In this document: piece by piece, positions 1-9,331 of the stretch
Numbering within the stretch: position 1 is the stretch's first letter
How the letters are laid out: each line of letters starts with the position of its first letter
From: an uncultured Dehalococcoidia bacterium
Lineage (GTDB): Bacteria > Chloroflexota > Dehalococcoidia > Lucifugimonadales > UBA3495
Direction of reading: 5' to 3'
Assembly: GCA_958296385.1 (NCBI GenBank)
Contig: OY282494.1
Coordinates: 975,416-1,039,415, forward strand
Length of the DNA: 64,000 nucleotides
The notes under the pieces: model-generated
What the model saw: the letters and a program-made list of their open reading frames with translations, nothing else
Told to the model about the DNA's origin: nothing
The model's database searches: none
Position numbers and translations under genes: made by a program

Positions 1-1
1 G

Positions 2-1000
2 GCGATGGTGTTTTACCTGGACAACTGCCTCAGCCACAAGGGGGCCATCAACGAGAACTATGGCCGTGAGCTGCTGGAGCTGTTCTCGATGGGCGTGGGG
101 ATGGACGGCGAGTTCAACTACACCGAGGATGACGTAAAGGAATGTTCCCGCGCGTTCACCGGCTGGACGCTGGCGAACAACGTTCCGGGGCAGCCCTATG
201 GCCGCTACTCGGCCAAGTTCCTTTACAATCCGGCCGACCACGACGAGGGAACCAAGACGTTCCTCGGCGAAACCGGCAACTTCAACGGCGAGGACATCAT
301 TGACATCATCTGCAAGCAGCCGGCGGCGGCCCGGTTCCTTTCCCGGCACCTTTACCGCTACTTTATTGCCGACGAGGCGCAGGTGCCGGCCTGGATGGAC
401 ACGCCGCCCAATGACCCGGACACCATCAAGATGCTGGAGGACGAGTATTACCGCTCCGGCTACGACATCCGCTCGATGCTGCGGGTGCTGTTCCACTCCG
501 ACGCTTTCAAGAATTCGCGCTTTGCGCTGGTCAAAAGCCCGGTGGAAACGGTCATCGGCACGCTGCGTCTGATTGGCGACTGGACTACTCCGAAGCCCGG
601 CTTTGAGTTCATCTTTGACGAGATGAAGTACATGGGCCAGGAGCTGTTCAATCCGCCCTCCGTAGAGGGCTGGCACACCGGACGGGAGTGGATTGACGGC
701 GGCACGCTGGTGCATCGCATCAACTTTACCGCCGACTTTGTGGGCGACGTGAACTACCCCGGCATCCGGGGGATGGTTGACCGCCTGGCGTCCGACGGGC
801 CGACGATTGAGCCGGCGCAGCTGGTGGACGGCTGCCTGCAACTGCTGGGCTGCTACGAGCTGGCCGACGAAACCCGCGAGATGCTGGCCAATCAGGCCGG
901 GAAAGACGGCGTAATCCACACGGATACCGGCGACTTCTCGGAGCGGGTCAGCAAGACGCTGCAAATGATCGTGGCGACGAAAGAGTACCTGTACGCTTAG
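2..1000 (+). CDS. DUF1800 family protein, copy 1 (5' end outside window)
   Basis: The C-terminal part of a DUF1800 protein; the reading frame is open to the window edge, so the true start lies upstream. It aligns by eye with the second DUF1800 protein of this window (7874-9271) from about residue 150 of that copy: shared stretches are GRELLELFSMGVG, SRAFTGWT, KTFLG.TGNFNG and NPPSVE.WHTG. The family has no firmly established enzyme activity; in many bacteria it is encoded beside DUF1501 proteins, as here, where a DUF1501 gene follows after about 96 bp. It is therefore probably the first gene of a three-gene cassette with DUF1501 and an NHL propeller. Function is unknown. Confidence 0.9.
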   Translation, partial: AMVFYLDNCLSHKGAINENYGRELLELFSMGVGMDGEFNYTEDDVKECSRAFTGWTLANNVPGQPYGRYSAKFLYNPADHDEGTKTFLGETGNFNGEDIIDIICKQPAAARFLSRHLYRYFIADEAQVPAWMDTPPNDPDTIKMLEDEYYRSGYDIRSMLRVLFHSDAFKNSRFALVKSPVETVIGTLRLIGDWTTPKPGFEFIFDEMKYMGQELFNPPSVEGWHTGREWIDGGTLVHRINFTADFVGDVNYPGIRGMVDRLASDGPTIEPAQLVDGCLQLLGCYELADETREMLANQAGKDGVIHTDTGDFSERVSKTLQMIVATKEYLYA

Positions 1001-1096
1001 CCGCCTTACACTGGGAACGCGGCGGGCGCTGCGCCGGCAACCGCTGGCAGCCGCCCGCCATCAAACACAATCCCTCACTTCGGGGAGGAGGAAATC

Positions 1097-2233
1097 GTGA
1101 CCGCCAACAAGAAAGACCCGGTTCTGGTAGTTCTGCAAATGTCGGGCGCCTTTGACGCTCTGAACACGTTCATTCCGTACAGCGACCCGCACTACATTGA
1201 CTATCGCCCGCATCTGCGGGTGGAGCCGGAGCACGTGCTGGCCGTTGACGACAAGGTGGGGTTCCATCCGGCGATGGGGCCGATGAAAGACCTGTATGAC
1301 GACGGCAAGGTTGCGGTAATCCAGGGCATCGGCTATCCCAATCCGATACGCTCGCACTTCCGCTCAATGGACATCTGGCACACGGCGGAGCCGGCCAAGA
1401 TGGCGACGGAGGGGTGGCTGGGCAAGACCGTTGCCGACTTGGACCCGCACAAAGAGAACGTGCTGACCGCCGTGAGCTTTGGCCGGGGACTGCCCCGGGC
1501 GCTGGCCGTGCCGGGCGTGTCCGTGGCATCGGTGGGCAGCCTGGAAACCTACGGCGTCCTCACTTCCATTGACGCCCCGGACCAGCGTTCGGAGGCCCTG
1601 GACATCTTTGCGCGGATGTACTCGCCGATGGTGGGCAGCGGCCCCATCAACGACTACCTGTCGCAGACCGGCCTGGACGCGCTCAAGGGCGCCGACATTC
1701 TGAGCACCGCGCCGGAGCAGTACTCGTCCAGCATCGAGTACAACGGCGATTACTTCTCGCAGTGGGTCAAGAACGTGGCGCAGGTGCATCTGGCCGGGTT
1801 CGGCACGCGGGTGCTGTACACGGGCTACAACCCCGGCGCTTTTGACACGCACGCCAACCAGCCGGCGGCTTTCCACCGGCTGTGGTCGGACGTTTCTAAC
1901 GCGGTGAGCGACTTCTACTATGACCTGAAGGAACACAACACCGGCGAGGAAGTGGTGATAATGCTGTTCACCGAGTTTGGCCGGCGGGTCAAGGAGAACG
2001 GCTCCGGCACCGACCACGGCTCCGGCAGCGTGGCCTTTGTAGTTGGCGATGCCGTGAAGGGCGGCCTCTACGGGGAGTACCCGTCGCTGGAACCGGACAA
2101 GCTGGACGAGGGCGACTTGCAGTGGAACAACGACTTCCGCAGCACCTACGCCACCATTCTGGACAAGTGGATGCAGGTTGACTCCCACGAGATTCTGGGC
2201 GGCAACTACGAGCACATCGACTTCATCAAGTAA
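1097..2233 (+). CDS. DUF1501 family protein, copy 1
   Basis: A 378-residue protein of the DUF1501 family, which is related in fold to the alkaline phosphatase/sulfatase superfamily. Visible landmarks are the N-terminal VLVVLQMSGAFD strand, RSHFRSMDIWHT, the FDTHANQ segment with its likely metal-side Asp/His, and FTEFGRRVKENGSGTDHGSG. The start is GTG at 1097, fixed by a strong GGGGAGGAGG ribosome site 5-14 bases upstream. DUF1501 proteins often carry a twin-arginine signal; none is visible here, so this copy may be cytoplasmic. It is paralogous over its whole length to the minus-strand protein at 6689-7825. Substrate unknown. Confidence 0.92.
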   Translation: MTANKKDPVLVVLQMSGAFDALNTFIPYSDPHYIDYRPHLRVEPEHVLAVDDKVGFHPAMGPMKDLYDDGKVAVIQGIGYPNPIRSHFRSMDIWHTAEPAKMATEGWLGKTVADLDPHKENVLTAVSFGRGLPRALAVPGVSVASVGSLETYGVLTSIDAPDQRSEALDIFARMYSPMVGSGPINDYLSQTGLDALKGADILSTAPEQYSSSIEYNGDYFSQWVKNVAQVHLAGFGTRVLYTGYNPGAFDTHANQPAAFHRLWSDVSNAVSDFYYDLKEHNTGEEVVIMLFTEFGRRVKENGSGTDHGSGSVAFVVGDAVKGGLYGEYPSLEPDKLDEGDLQWNNDFRSTYATILDKWMQVDSHEILGGNYEHIDFIK

Positions 2234-2308
2234 CAATCATGAGCAAACGGCGCGGCGGCGGGCCGCTGCGGTACGCCGCCACGCGCCGTGGCCAAAGGGT
2301 GATGCGAC

Positions 2309-3343
2309 ATGGTTACGGAAATTGCACCGATAACATTCAGGTACAGCCACACCATCGGGCGGCAGGAATCCCGGGGCGGCAACGGGTTCTTTAACCCGGT
2401 TGCGGTGACCCGTGGGCCGGGTGAACGGCTCTACGTTTTGAGCCGGGGCACGGAAACGCCGGCTTTCTTTCCCTGCAAGCGGGTTACCATCTGCTCCATT
2501 GACGAGGAGTACATCGGCGAGTTTGGCGAAAAGGTTGGCCCGGAGGATGCCGTGCCGACGGCCCACGACGGCGCATTTTTCTGGCCCACGGCGGTGGCGC
2601 TGGACAGCGCGGGCAACGCTTACGTGGCCGACGAATGGCTGAACCGCATCTCCGTTTTTACGCAGGACGGGGACTGGATTGGCAAGTGGGGCGTGGTGGG
2701 CGACGGCGACGGCGAGATTGACCGCCCGTCCGGGCTGGCCTTTGACCGGGATGACAACCTGTTTGTGGTTGACAGCCGCAACCACCGGGTGCAGGTGTTC
2801 ACCAAAGAGGGGCAGTTCCTCTACAACTGGGGCAGCCAGGGCGACGGCGCCGGCCAGTTCAACTACCCCTGGGGCATTGACATTGACCACAACGGCGACG
2901 TGTACGTTGCCGACTGGCGCAACGACCGCATCCAGAAGTTCTCGTCAACCGGCGTGTTCCTGATGGCTTTCGGGCAATCCGGCGATGGGGACGGCGAGTT
3001 CAACCGCCCGACCGACGTAGCGGTTGACCAGGACGGCACGATTTACGTTGCCGACTACAAGAACGACCGCGTGCAGGTGTTTGACGCCAGCGGCGATTAC
3101 GTTACCCAGTTGCAGGGGCAGGCTACCCTGTCCAAGTGGGCGCTGGAACGGGTGCAGCTGGACCCGGTTATCCAGCGGGGCCGCGAGGTGGCGCAGAACC
3201 TTTCCGAACGGGAAGGGGCGTTCCAGGGGCCCATCTCCGTTGACGTTGACGATGCGGGCCGGGTGTTCGTGGCTGAAACGCCGCGCCACCGGCTGCAAGT
3301 ATTCCACAAGCAATCGGCAATCTACGCCGGCGACCCGCTGTAA
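2309..3343 (+). CDS. NHL-repeat beta-propeller protein, copy 1
   Basis: A 344-residue protein made of NHL repeats, recognisable as successive blocks of the type P.GLAFD..DNLFVVDSRNHRVQVF and GIDIDHNGDVYVADWRNDR; about six blades lie between residues 30 and 335. NHL propellers act as binding scaffolds or, in some cases, as lyases; nothing here points to one substrate. It closes the DUF1800-DUF1501-NHL cassette, starting 75 bp after the DUF1501 stop. There is no signal peptide at the start I chose (ATG 2309). Its paralogue is the minus-strand gene at 5638-6636. A hairpin terminator follows at 3364. Confidence 0.9.
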   Translation: MVTEIAPITFRYSHTIGRQESRGGNGFFNPVAVTRGPGERLYVLSRGTETPAFFPCKRVTICSIDEEYIGEFGEKVGPEDAVPTAHDGAFFWPTAVALDSAGNAYVADEWLNRISVFTQDGDWIGKWGVVGDGDGEIDRPSGLAFDRDDNLFVVDSRNHRVQVFTKEGQFLYNWGSQGDGAGQFNYPWGIDIDHNGDVYVADWRNDRIQKFSSTGVFLMAFGQSGDGDGEFNRPTDVAVDQDGTIYVADYKNDRVQVFDASGDYVTQLQGQATLSKWALERVQLDPVIQRGREVAQNLSEREGAFQGPISVDVDDAGRVFVAETPRHRLQVFHKQSAIYAGDPL

Positions 3344-3363
3344 CGGCGGCGCCTGTCAAACGG

Positions 3364-3400
3364 AACGGGAGGGCAACCCTGCTGCGGCTGTCCTCCCGTT
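3364..3400 (+). terminator. Rho-independent terminator after NHL copy 1
   Basis: AACGGGAGG (3364-3372) pairs with CCTCCCGTT (3392-3400), followed by TT. It sits 20 bp after the stop of the plus-strand NHL gene and before the convergent GMC gene. Confidence 0.65.
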
Positions 3401-3426
3401 TTGCGGTGTCAACCCGCCAGGCCGGG

Positions 3427-4965
3427 CTAGCCGCCGGCAATCCAGTCGGCTACGCGCTCGCCAATCATTATGGTGGTGCAGTTGGTGTTGGCGCGGATTA
3501 CGTCGGGCATTACCGAGGCGTCGGCAACGCGCAGGTTTGCGATGCCCTGCACCTGGCAGTATTGGTCAACTACGGCCATGGGGTCGCTGGCCGGGCCCAT
3601 CTTGCAGGTGCCGGACAAGTGCTGGCCGATGCAGACTTCACGCAGCATCCAGTCGTCCAACGCTGCGTCGGATACCAGGTCGGCCTCGGTTGGCTCAATC
3701 AGGCCGTCGTAGATGCTGCCAAAGGCAACGTGTTCCAGCAGATTGAGCACGATACGCACCGACTCGCGCATCCTTTCCCGGTCCCAGTCGGCCTCAAGGT
3801 AGCGGCAATCGATGTGCGGCTGCACGTCGGGGTCGGTGGATTGCAGGGTTAGTTCGCCGGCGCTCTCGGCCAGCTCCATCATGCAGGTGATGCGGATGCC
3901 TTCGTTGGCGTAAGGGTCGCCGCCCAGGGGCGTGGAGAACGAGGACGGGAAAATCTGCATATCGTTGCGCAGGTCGGAACCGCTGGCGGTGTAGCGGAGC
4001 ACCGTCTGGATGCGGGGCGCGTCGGGGTCGAGCTGGAAATCGTCCTTGACTTTTACGCGCACCGGAACGAGGGGATGGTCGCGCAGGTTCTGGCCCACGC
4101 CGGGCAGGTCTTTGACTACCGGGATGCCCAGGCTGCGGAGCTGCTCCGCCGGGCCAACGCCGGACAGCATCAGCAGCTGCGGCGAGGCGATGGCGCCGGA
4201 GCAGAGTACAATCTGCTCCCCGTCAATGCGGAAAATCTCGCCGCCGCTTTCGACTTCAACGCCCACGGCGCGGAGGCCGTCAAACAGGATGCGGCGGGCC
4301 CGCACGTTGGCGCGGATGGTCAGGTTGAGCCGGTGCCGGTTGGGGTTCACGTAGGTCAGCGCCGTGCTCATCCGCACGCCGTTGGGGTTGTTCATCGGAA
4401 ACGGGCCAACGCCGGTGGAATCGGGGTGGTTGTGGTCATAAACTTCGGCGTAGCCGGCATCCTGGCACGCCGCGTTGAACGCAACCTGCAACGGCAGCCA
4501 GTCCTCCCGACGGTGCCGGCGCACCGGAATAGGGCCGTCAAAGCCGTGAAAGTCATCCCGTATGTCGGTGTCGGTTTCCTGCCGGCGGAAAAATGGCAGG
4601 ACGTTGATGTAACTCCACTGGTCGTTGCCCCAACTGGCCCAGCGGTCGTAATCCTCCGGCACGCCGCGCAGGAACACTTGCCCGTTGATTGCGCTGGTGC
4701 CGCCGACGACGCGGCCGCGCGGCACGGCCACCGGCTCAGTCTGGCGCGGGGTGCCGGTGCCGACGAAGGACCAGTTGTGCGGCGCGCCCATCTCGGACGC
4801 GCGGGGCGCGTAGCCGTACTTGAGGTCGTCGGGGGTTTGCTCCAGGTCGGGATAGTCGGGGCCGGCCTCCAGCAGCAGCACGGAGCGGGACGGGTCCTCC
4901 GACAGGCGGGTGGCGATGGTGCCGCCGGCCGAGCCGGCGCCGATTACGATGACGTCGTACTGCAT
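3427..4965 (-). CDS. GMC-family FAD oxidoreductase
   Basis: A 512-residue glucose-methanol-choline oxidoreductase. The N-terminal VIVIGAGSAGGTIATRL is the FAD dinucleotide-binding motif; GGTSAINGQVFLRG (about 85-98) and GAIASPQLLMLSGVGP (about 255-270) are the two GMC signatures; the C-terminal HLSGTCKMG and DASVMPDVIRANTNCTTIMI segments hold the conserved active-site His/Asn region. Such enzymes oxidise alcohols with FAD; choline-dehydrogenase-like by motif, substrate unknown. The start is supported by GGGAG upstream. It is the last gene of a minus-strand run, 42 bp after the isochorismatase-like gene, and may be co-transcribed with the DUF1800/DUF1501/NHL cassette from the promoter at 9332-9360. 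Confidence 0.92.
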   Translation of the reverse strand: MQYDVIVIGAGSAGGTIATRLSEDPSRSVLLLEAGPDYPDLEQTPDDLKYGYAPRASEMGAPHNWSFVGTGTPRQTEPVAVPRGRVVGGTSAINGQVFLRGVPEDYDRWASWGNDQWSYINVLPFFRRQETDTDIRDDFHGFDGPIPVRRHRREDWLPLQVAFNAACQDAGYAEVYDHNHPDSTGVGPFPMNNPNGVRMSTALTYVNPNRHRLNLTIRANVRARRILFDGLRAVGVEVESGGEIFRIDGEQIVLCSGAIASPQLLMLSGVGPAEQLRSLGIPVVKDLPGVGQNLRDHPLVPVRVKVKDDFQLDPDAPRIQTVLRYTASGSDLRNDMQIFPSSFSTPLGGDPYANEGIRITCMMELAESAGELTLQSTDPDVQPHIDCRYLEADWDRERMRESVRIVLNLLEHVAFGSIYDGLIEPTEADLVSDAALDDWMLREVCIGQHLSGTCKMGPASDPMAVVDQYCQVQGIANLRVADASVMPDVIRANTNCTTIMIGERVADWIAGG

Positions 4966-5007
4966 AGCTTTACTCCCGACTGGATTGGCGATGGCTGGCG
5001 TCCGGAT

Positions 5008-5535
5008 TCAGGACAGGGCCTGCACAAACTCGCTGGTGGCAATGACCTGGCCTTGACGGGGATACACTTTCTCGGTCAACACGCGATGCACTTCCGGATC
5101 GCCGTCGGAGCAGGCGTCGGACAGGACGGTGAAAGTGTAGTTGACGTCCACCGCCCAGCGGACGGCGGACAGCACGCAGCCGCTGGTGGCAACGCCCATG
5201 ATGATGAGGTTGTCGCGGCCGGCCGCGCGCAAGGTTACGTCCAGCGCGGTGGTGGAGAACGGCCCCGGCCTGATTTTGGTGATGACCAGCTCGCCATCGG
5301 CCGGCGCAACGCCGGCGTGCAGCTCCACGTCGGGGGCGTACTCGGCGAACGGGCCGCCCCGGTGCACTACGTAAATCACCGGGATACCGGCGCGGCGGGC
5401 GGCGTCCAGGGCCCGGGCGGCGTTCTCCACCACCGCAGCCGGTTCGCTGGCCACGTTGGCGATGATGCGCTGCTGAAAGTCCATGATGAGGACGGCCGAC
5501 CGGGCCGGGTCAATGCGGGAGCTTTGCTGCGTCAT
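5008..5535 (-). CDS. Isochorismatase-family cysteine hydrolase
   Basis: A 175-residue member of the isochorismatase-like hydrolase family. The three catalytic positions can be placed: Asp in VLIMDFQQRI, Lys in ITKIRPGPFS, and the nucleophilic Cys in GVATSGCVLSAVRWAVD. Relatives hydrolyse isochorismate, nicotinamide or N-carbamoyl compounds; substrate cannot be told from sequence. I chose the ATG at 5535 (MTQQSSR) because GGAGA stands just upstream on the minus strand; an in-frame start 45 bases earlier lacks one. It lies between the NHL gene and the GMC oxidoreductase, suggesting use in one catabolic route. Confidence 0.88.
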   Translation of the reverse strand: MTQQSSRIDPARSAVLIMDFQQRIIANVASEPAAVVENAARALDAARRAGIPVIYVVHRGGPFAEYAPDVELHAGVAPADGELVITKIRPGPFSTTALDVTLRAAGRDNLIIMGVATSGCVLSAVRWAVDVNYTFTVLSDACSDGDPEVHRVLTEKVYPRQGQVIATSEFVQALS

Positions 5536-5637
5536 GCGGTTTCTCCGGATCAGAATGCTGCCGACCGGCGCCAGCAGCATACTGATTGCAACCAGGATGT
5601 TGGGGCCGCCGGCGCTGGCCGGCGGGCCGGCGCGGCG

Positions 5638-6636
5638 TTAGAGGTTCAAGGGATGTTCCTCGTAGTCTTTCACCTTGTCGTAAATCTGGATGCGGTGGCG
5701 GGCCGCCTCCAGCACCATTATGCGGTCGTTCCGGTCAACCTTGACGGCCACCGGACGGCGGAACCGCCATTCGGGTTCCAGGTTGACCCGGCGGCGCGCC
5801 TTGATAATCTCCGGGTTGGCGTCAATGTAAGTCTGCGTCCAGGGGGACGGCTGCTGGGCATCGCCAACCAGGGTGGCAATAAACCGCCCGTCGGGGGCGT
5901 ACACCTGCAAGCGGTGGCTGCCCCAATCCGTTACGTACACGTCGCCCTCGGAGTCAACCGCTACGCTGCTGGGGCCGTGGAGATCGCCGACACCGGATGG
6001 TGACGCCTCGAATTTCATGAGGTAGTTGCCATCGGCGTCGAATTTCTGCACCCGATTGTTTTTCCAGTCGGCCACGTACACGTTGCCGGCATCGTCGGTG
6101 CACACGCCCCAGGGCAGGTTGAACTCGCCGTCGGCGGCCCCCTGGCGGCCAAAACCGCCCAGATACTTGCCCTTTTTGGTGAACCGCTGCACCCGGTGAT
6201 TCATGGCGTCAACCACCAGCAGGTTGCCGCTGCCGTCAAAGGTCATGCCGCTGGGCGCGTTCAGCTGGCCTTTGGCATCGCCGGCCTCGCCCCAGGCGTG
6301 CTGGAAAGCTCCGTCCTGGTCAAAGATGGAGATGCGGTTCAGGAAATCATCCGAGGCGTAGATGGCTCCGGCGTCGTCAAGGGCGATGGAACGGGGCCAG
6401 ATAAACTGGCCGTCACCGCGTCCGAAAGCTCCGAACTGGCCCAGGAATTGATGGTCCAGCGTGACCTTGCTAATCCGCTGGCCCAGTTCCTCAGCGCCCC
6501 GGCTGATGACAAACATGGTGTCGTCATCCGCCAGGGCAAAGTCCTGCGGCGCCCAAAAACCCTGCCCGGACATACCGTACATCCCCAGGCAATAGCTGTA
6601 ATCAAACACCCGCCCGTCGGCTACTGTGGTTAGCAT
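5638..6636 (-). CDS. NHL-repeat beta-propeller protein, copy 2
   Basis: A 332-residue NHL-repeat protein and the paralogue of the gene at 2309-3343. Blades read as P.GMTFDGSGNLLVVDAMNHRVQRF, GVCTDDAGNVYVADWKNNRVQKF and so on. The start at 6636 (MLTTVADG) is preceded by AGGAGGG at correct spacing, so the longer open frame reaching 6759 is not used. It follows the DUF1501 copy 2 by about 50 bp, keeping the DUF1800-DUF1501-NHL order seen in copy 1 but on the other strand. No signal peptide is visible. Molecular function unknown. Confidence 0.9.
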   Translation of the reverse strand: MLTTVADGRVFDYSYCLGMYGMSGQGFWAPQDFALADDDTMFVISRGAEELGQRISKVTLDHQFLGQFGAFGRGDGQFIWPRSIALDDAGAIYASDDFLNRISIFDQDGAFQHAWGEAGDAKGQLNAPSGMTFDGSGNLLVVDAMNHRVQRFTKKGKYLGGFGRQGAADGEFNLPWGVCTDDAGNVYVADWKNNRVQKFDADGNYLMKFEASPSGVGDLHGPSSVAVDSEGDVYVTDWGSHRLQVYAPDGRFIATLVGDAQQPSPWTQTYIDANPEIIKARRRVNLEPEWRFRRPVAVKVDRNDRIMVLEAARHRIQIYDKVKDYEEHPLNL

Positions 6637-6688
6637 ATTCTGCCCTCCTGCGCTTGAAAGGGGGATGCCCGGAGGCCCCTGGCGGCCC

Positions 6689-7825
6689 TTACACGAAGGA
6701 CAGCTGCTCGAAGTTGCCGCCGACGATGGGCACCGGGTCCAGGCCCAGCCAGCGCTCAATGACGGTGGAGTAGAGGCCGCGGAAATCGTAGTTGGGTTCC
6801 AAATCGCCCTGGGTCAAATCCTCCGGGCGCAGCGACGGGTAGGAGCTGTAATGCCCGCCCTTGACCTGATTGCCGATGACGAACGCCGCGCCGCCGGCGC
6901 CGTGGTCGGTGCCGGTGCCGTTGTCCTTGACCCGGCGCCCGAACTCGGTGAACAGCACCATAATCAGATTGTCGCCGGCGTCGTGTTCGGCCAGGTCGTC
7001 AAAGAAGTCGCTGATGGCCCGGGACATATCAATCCACAGCTTGGTGTGCATCGGCGGCTGGTTGAAGTGGGAGTCAAAGCTGCCGTGCTGGGTGTAGAAA
7101 ATCTGCGTGCCCAGGTCGGCAAGGTACACCTGCGCAATGTCGCGCAGATACTTGGCGATGGGCGTTTCGGCGTACTCAACGGTGGATGTGTACCCCTCCG
7201 GGGCGGCGCGCAGGATGTCGGCGCCCTGCAAGGCGTCGCGCCCGGTCTGGCCCAGGTAGTCCATCGTGGGGCCGGCGCCGATGGTGGGGGAGTACATCCG
7301 GGCGAAACGGTCCAGAATCTTGTTGCGCTCATCCGCGGCGGCCACGCCGGGGACGCTGGACAGGACGCCGTAGGATTCCAGGCTGGACACCGACGTTATC
7401 GGCACGCCGCGCAGGGCCAGGGCCCGGGGCAGTCCCTGCCCGAAGTTGACGCCTTTCAGCACGTTCTCGCCTCTGGGGTCAAGGTCGCGGATGACGCGCC
7501 CGGCCCAGCCTTCGGTGCCTACGATGTCCGGCTCGCAGGTGTGCCAGATGTCCATGGAGCGGAAGTGGGAGCGGGGCGAGTTCTCGTAGCCGATGCCGTG
7601 GATGATGGCAACCTTGCCGTCGTCCCACAGCTTCTTGATGGGGCCCATGTTGGGGTTGAACGCCAGCTCGTCGCTGATGGGCAGCGCCTGGTCTTCGGGG
7701 ATGCCCACGCGGGGGCGGGCGTCGTGGTAATGCGGGTTGGTGTAGGGGATGATGGTGTTCAGGTAGTCGTTGGCGCCGGTCATTTGCAGAACCACCACCA
7801 CCGGGTCTTTCGTGGTCGTTGCCAT
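6689..7825 (-). CDS. DUF1501 family protein, copy 2
   Basis: A 378-residue DUF1501 protein, the same length as copy 1 and alignable throughout. Shared motifs are VVVVLQMTGANDYLN, RSHFRSMDIWHT, FGQGLPRALAL, FDSHFNQPP and FTEFGRRVKDNGTGTDHGAGG. The conserved His/Asp positions expected of the phosphatase-like fold are kept in both copies, which argues that both are functional. The start has a GGAGG site. It is the middle gene of the minus-strand cassette. There is no twin-arginine leader. Confidence 0.92.
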   Translation of the reverse strand: MATTTKDPVVVVLQMTGANDYLNTIIPYTNPHYHDARPRVGIPEDQALPISDELAFNPNMGPIKKLWDDGKVAIIHGIGYENSPRSHFRSMDIWHTCEPDIVGTEGWAGRVIRDLDPRGENVLKGVNFGQGLPRALALRGVPITSVSSLESYGVLSSVPGVAAADERNKILDRFARMYSPTIGAGPTMDYLGQTGRDALQGADILRAAPEGYTSTVEYAETPIAKYLRDIAQVYLADLGTQIFYTQHGSFDSHFNQPPMHTKLWIDMSRAISDFFDDLAEHDAGDNLIMVLFTEFGRRVKDNGTGTDHGAGGAAFVIGNQVKGGHYSSYPSLRPEDLTQGDLEPNYDFRGLYSTVIERWLGLDPVPIVGGNFEQLSFV

Positions 7826-7873
7826 TCTATTCCTCCGCGCTTGGGCAATGTGGGACAGGGTTATGCCCGTCGG

Positions 7874-9271
7874 TTATGCAAACTGAAAATCGCGCGATGC
7901 GGCGATGAGGGCCAGCATCAGGCCGACTCGTTTCTCGGAATCGGCGGCGGCATCATCCCAGCGGAGTTCGCCGTCGCTGCGGGCCTGGTCAAGCAGTTCG
8001 GCGCGGGTGTTAGCGCCGATTTCCAGCGGGCCGACCAGCTCGAGGCAGGCGTCCACGAACTCGTCGGGGCTCAAGGCGCCCCGCGCGCGGATGCTGATGA
8101 CGATGGCGCTGACGCCGGGGAGGGCGGTATCGCCGAGGATGCCGGCGGCAAAGTTGACGCGCCGCACCAGCGCGCCGCCGTCAATCCACTCGGCGCCGGT
8201 GTGCCAGCTCTCCACGCTGGGCGGGTTGAGCAGCTCCTGCCCCTGGTAGGCGCACTCAAAGGCCAGCGAGTTGAAACCGGGCCGCGGCCCGGCAAAATGG
8301 CCGGCCATGCGAGCGGTGCCGATGACCAGTTCGGCCGGGCTCTTCACCCGCGAGAACCGGGCCTGCTTAAAGAAATCGGAGTTGAACAGCGTCCGCAGCA
8401 TCGCCCGGACGTCGCCGTTGGATTCATCGTAGGCGGCCACCAGCCGGTCGATGGCGTCGGGGTCGTTGGGCGGCGTGATGTTCCAGCTGGGAACTTGCGG
8501 CTCGTCGGCCACAAAGAAGTTGTACAGATGGCGGGCCAGGAACCGGGCCGTTGCCGGCTGGTTCACCACGATGTCAATGATGTCCTGGCCGTTGAAATTG
8601 CCGGTATGCCCCAGGAACGTCTTTGGGCCGTCGTCGTGGTCTTCCGGACGGTACTCAAAGTTCCAGTAGAACCGTCCCAGCGGATTGCGCGGAATCTTGG
8701 GGCCGACCGTCCAGCCGGTGAAAGCGCGGGAGGCTTCCTTGATGTCATCCTCGGAGTAGTTGCCCACGCCCATTGAGAACAGCTCCAGCAGCTCCCGGCC
8801 CCAGTTCTCGTTGATGGCGCCCAGATGGTTGCCGTTGTTGTCCAGCCAGAAAATCATGGCCGGATTCTGGGCCAGCTGCACCAGCAATTCCCGAAAACTG
8901 CCCAGCCCGTACTGTCGGAACATATCAATCTGCTGCGTCAACTCCGGCGGGTTGTCAACTTTGGAGTTGCCGGTGGCAAAGAGCTGGTGCCAGAACAGGG
9001 CCATCTTCTCTTCCAGCGGCCGCCGGGTGTTAATCATCCGGTAAATCCACTCGGCCTGATTGAGCGGCGGGCCTAATGCGCCCTCGTAGCCGGGCAGGAA
9101 TCGGTAAAGAACGTCGGCGTCCACCGGCTCAAACCGCTCCGGGTTCAGCAGGTCTTCGACCGCAGCCTCGTAGCCGGCGGCGGCGCGTTCTGCAAGCTCA
9201 GCGTAAGTTGCGCCGAAACCGGCCCGCCGCATCAGGTGGCCCAGCAGCGCAATATCTTCTCGGTTGCCCAT
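7874..9271 (-). CDS. DUF1800 family protein, copy 2
   Basis: A full-length 465-residue DUF1800 protein: N-terminal LLGHLMRRAGFGATYAEL, then LEEKMALFWHQLFATG, GRELLELFSMGVGNYSEDD, SRAFTGWT, KTFLGHTGNFNGQDIIDI and a C-terminal region similar to copy 1. It shows what the first 150 residues of the truncated copy at the window start should look like. A GGAGGAG ribosome site and a clear promoter (9332-9360) mark it as the first gene of a minus-strand operon: DUF1800, DUF1501, NHL, probably then isochorismatase-like and GMC. Activity unknown. Confidence 0.92.
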   Translation of the reverse strand: MGNREDIALLGHLMRRAGFGATYAELAERAAAGYEAAVEDLLNPERFEPVDADVLYRFLPGYEGALGPPLNQAEWIYRMINTRRPLEEKMALFWHQLFATGNSKVDNPPELTQQIDMFRQYGLGSFRELLVQLAQNPAMIFWLDNNGNHLGAINENWGRELLELFSMGVGNYSEDDIKEASRAFTGWTVGPKIPRNPLGRFYWNFEYRPEDHDDGPKTFLGHTGNFNGQDIIDIVVNQPATARFLARHLYNFFVADEPQVPSWNITPPNDPDAIDRLVAAYDESNGDVRAMLRTLFNSDFFKQARFSRVKSPAELVIGTARMAGHFAGPRPGFNSLAFECAYQGQELLNPPSVESWHTGAEWIDGGALVRRVNFAAGILGDTALPGVSAIVISIRARGALSPDEFVDACLELVGPLEIGANTRAELLDQARSDGELRWDDAAADSEKRVGLMLALIAASRDFQFA

Positions 9272-9331
9272 CGTAATTCTCCTCCGGTGCGGGCGGCAAT
9301 GGTACGCAAAACCGACATTTGCAATGGGCCT

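Noticed and set aside
4075-6003. Long plus-strand open frame of 642 codons
   Set aside because: It is antisense to the GMC, isochorismatase-like and NHL genes, has no motif and is rich in His/Ala/Gly/Val, as expected of the complementary frame of GC-rich genes.
6626-8776. Long plus-strand open frame of 716 codons
   Set aside because: Antisense to the DUF1501/DUF1800 genes, whose frames are conserved between two copies. Same compositional artefact.
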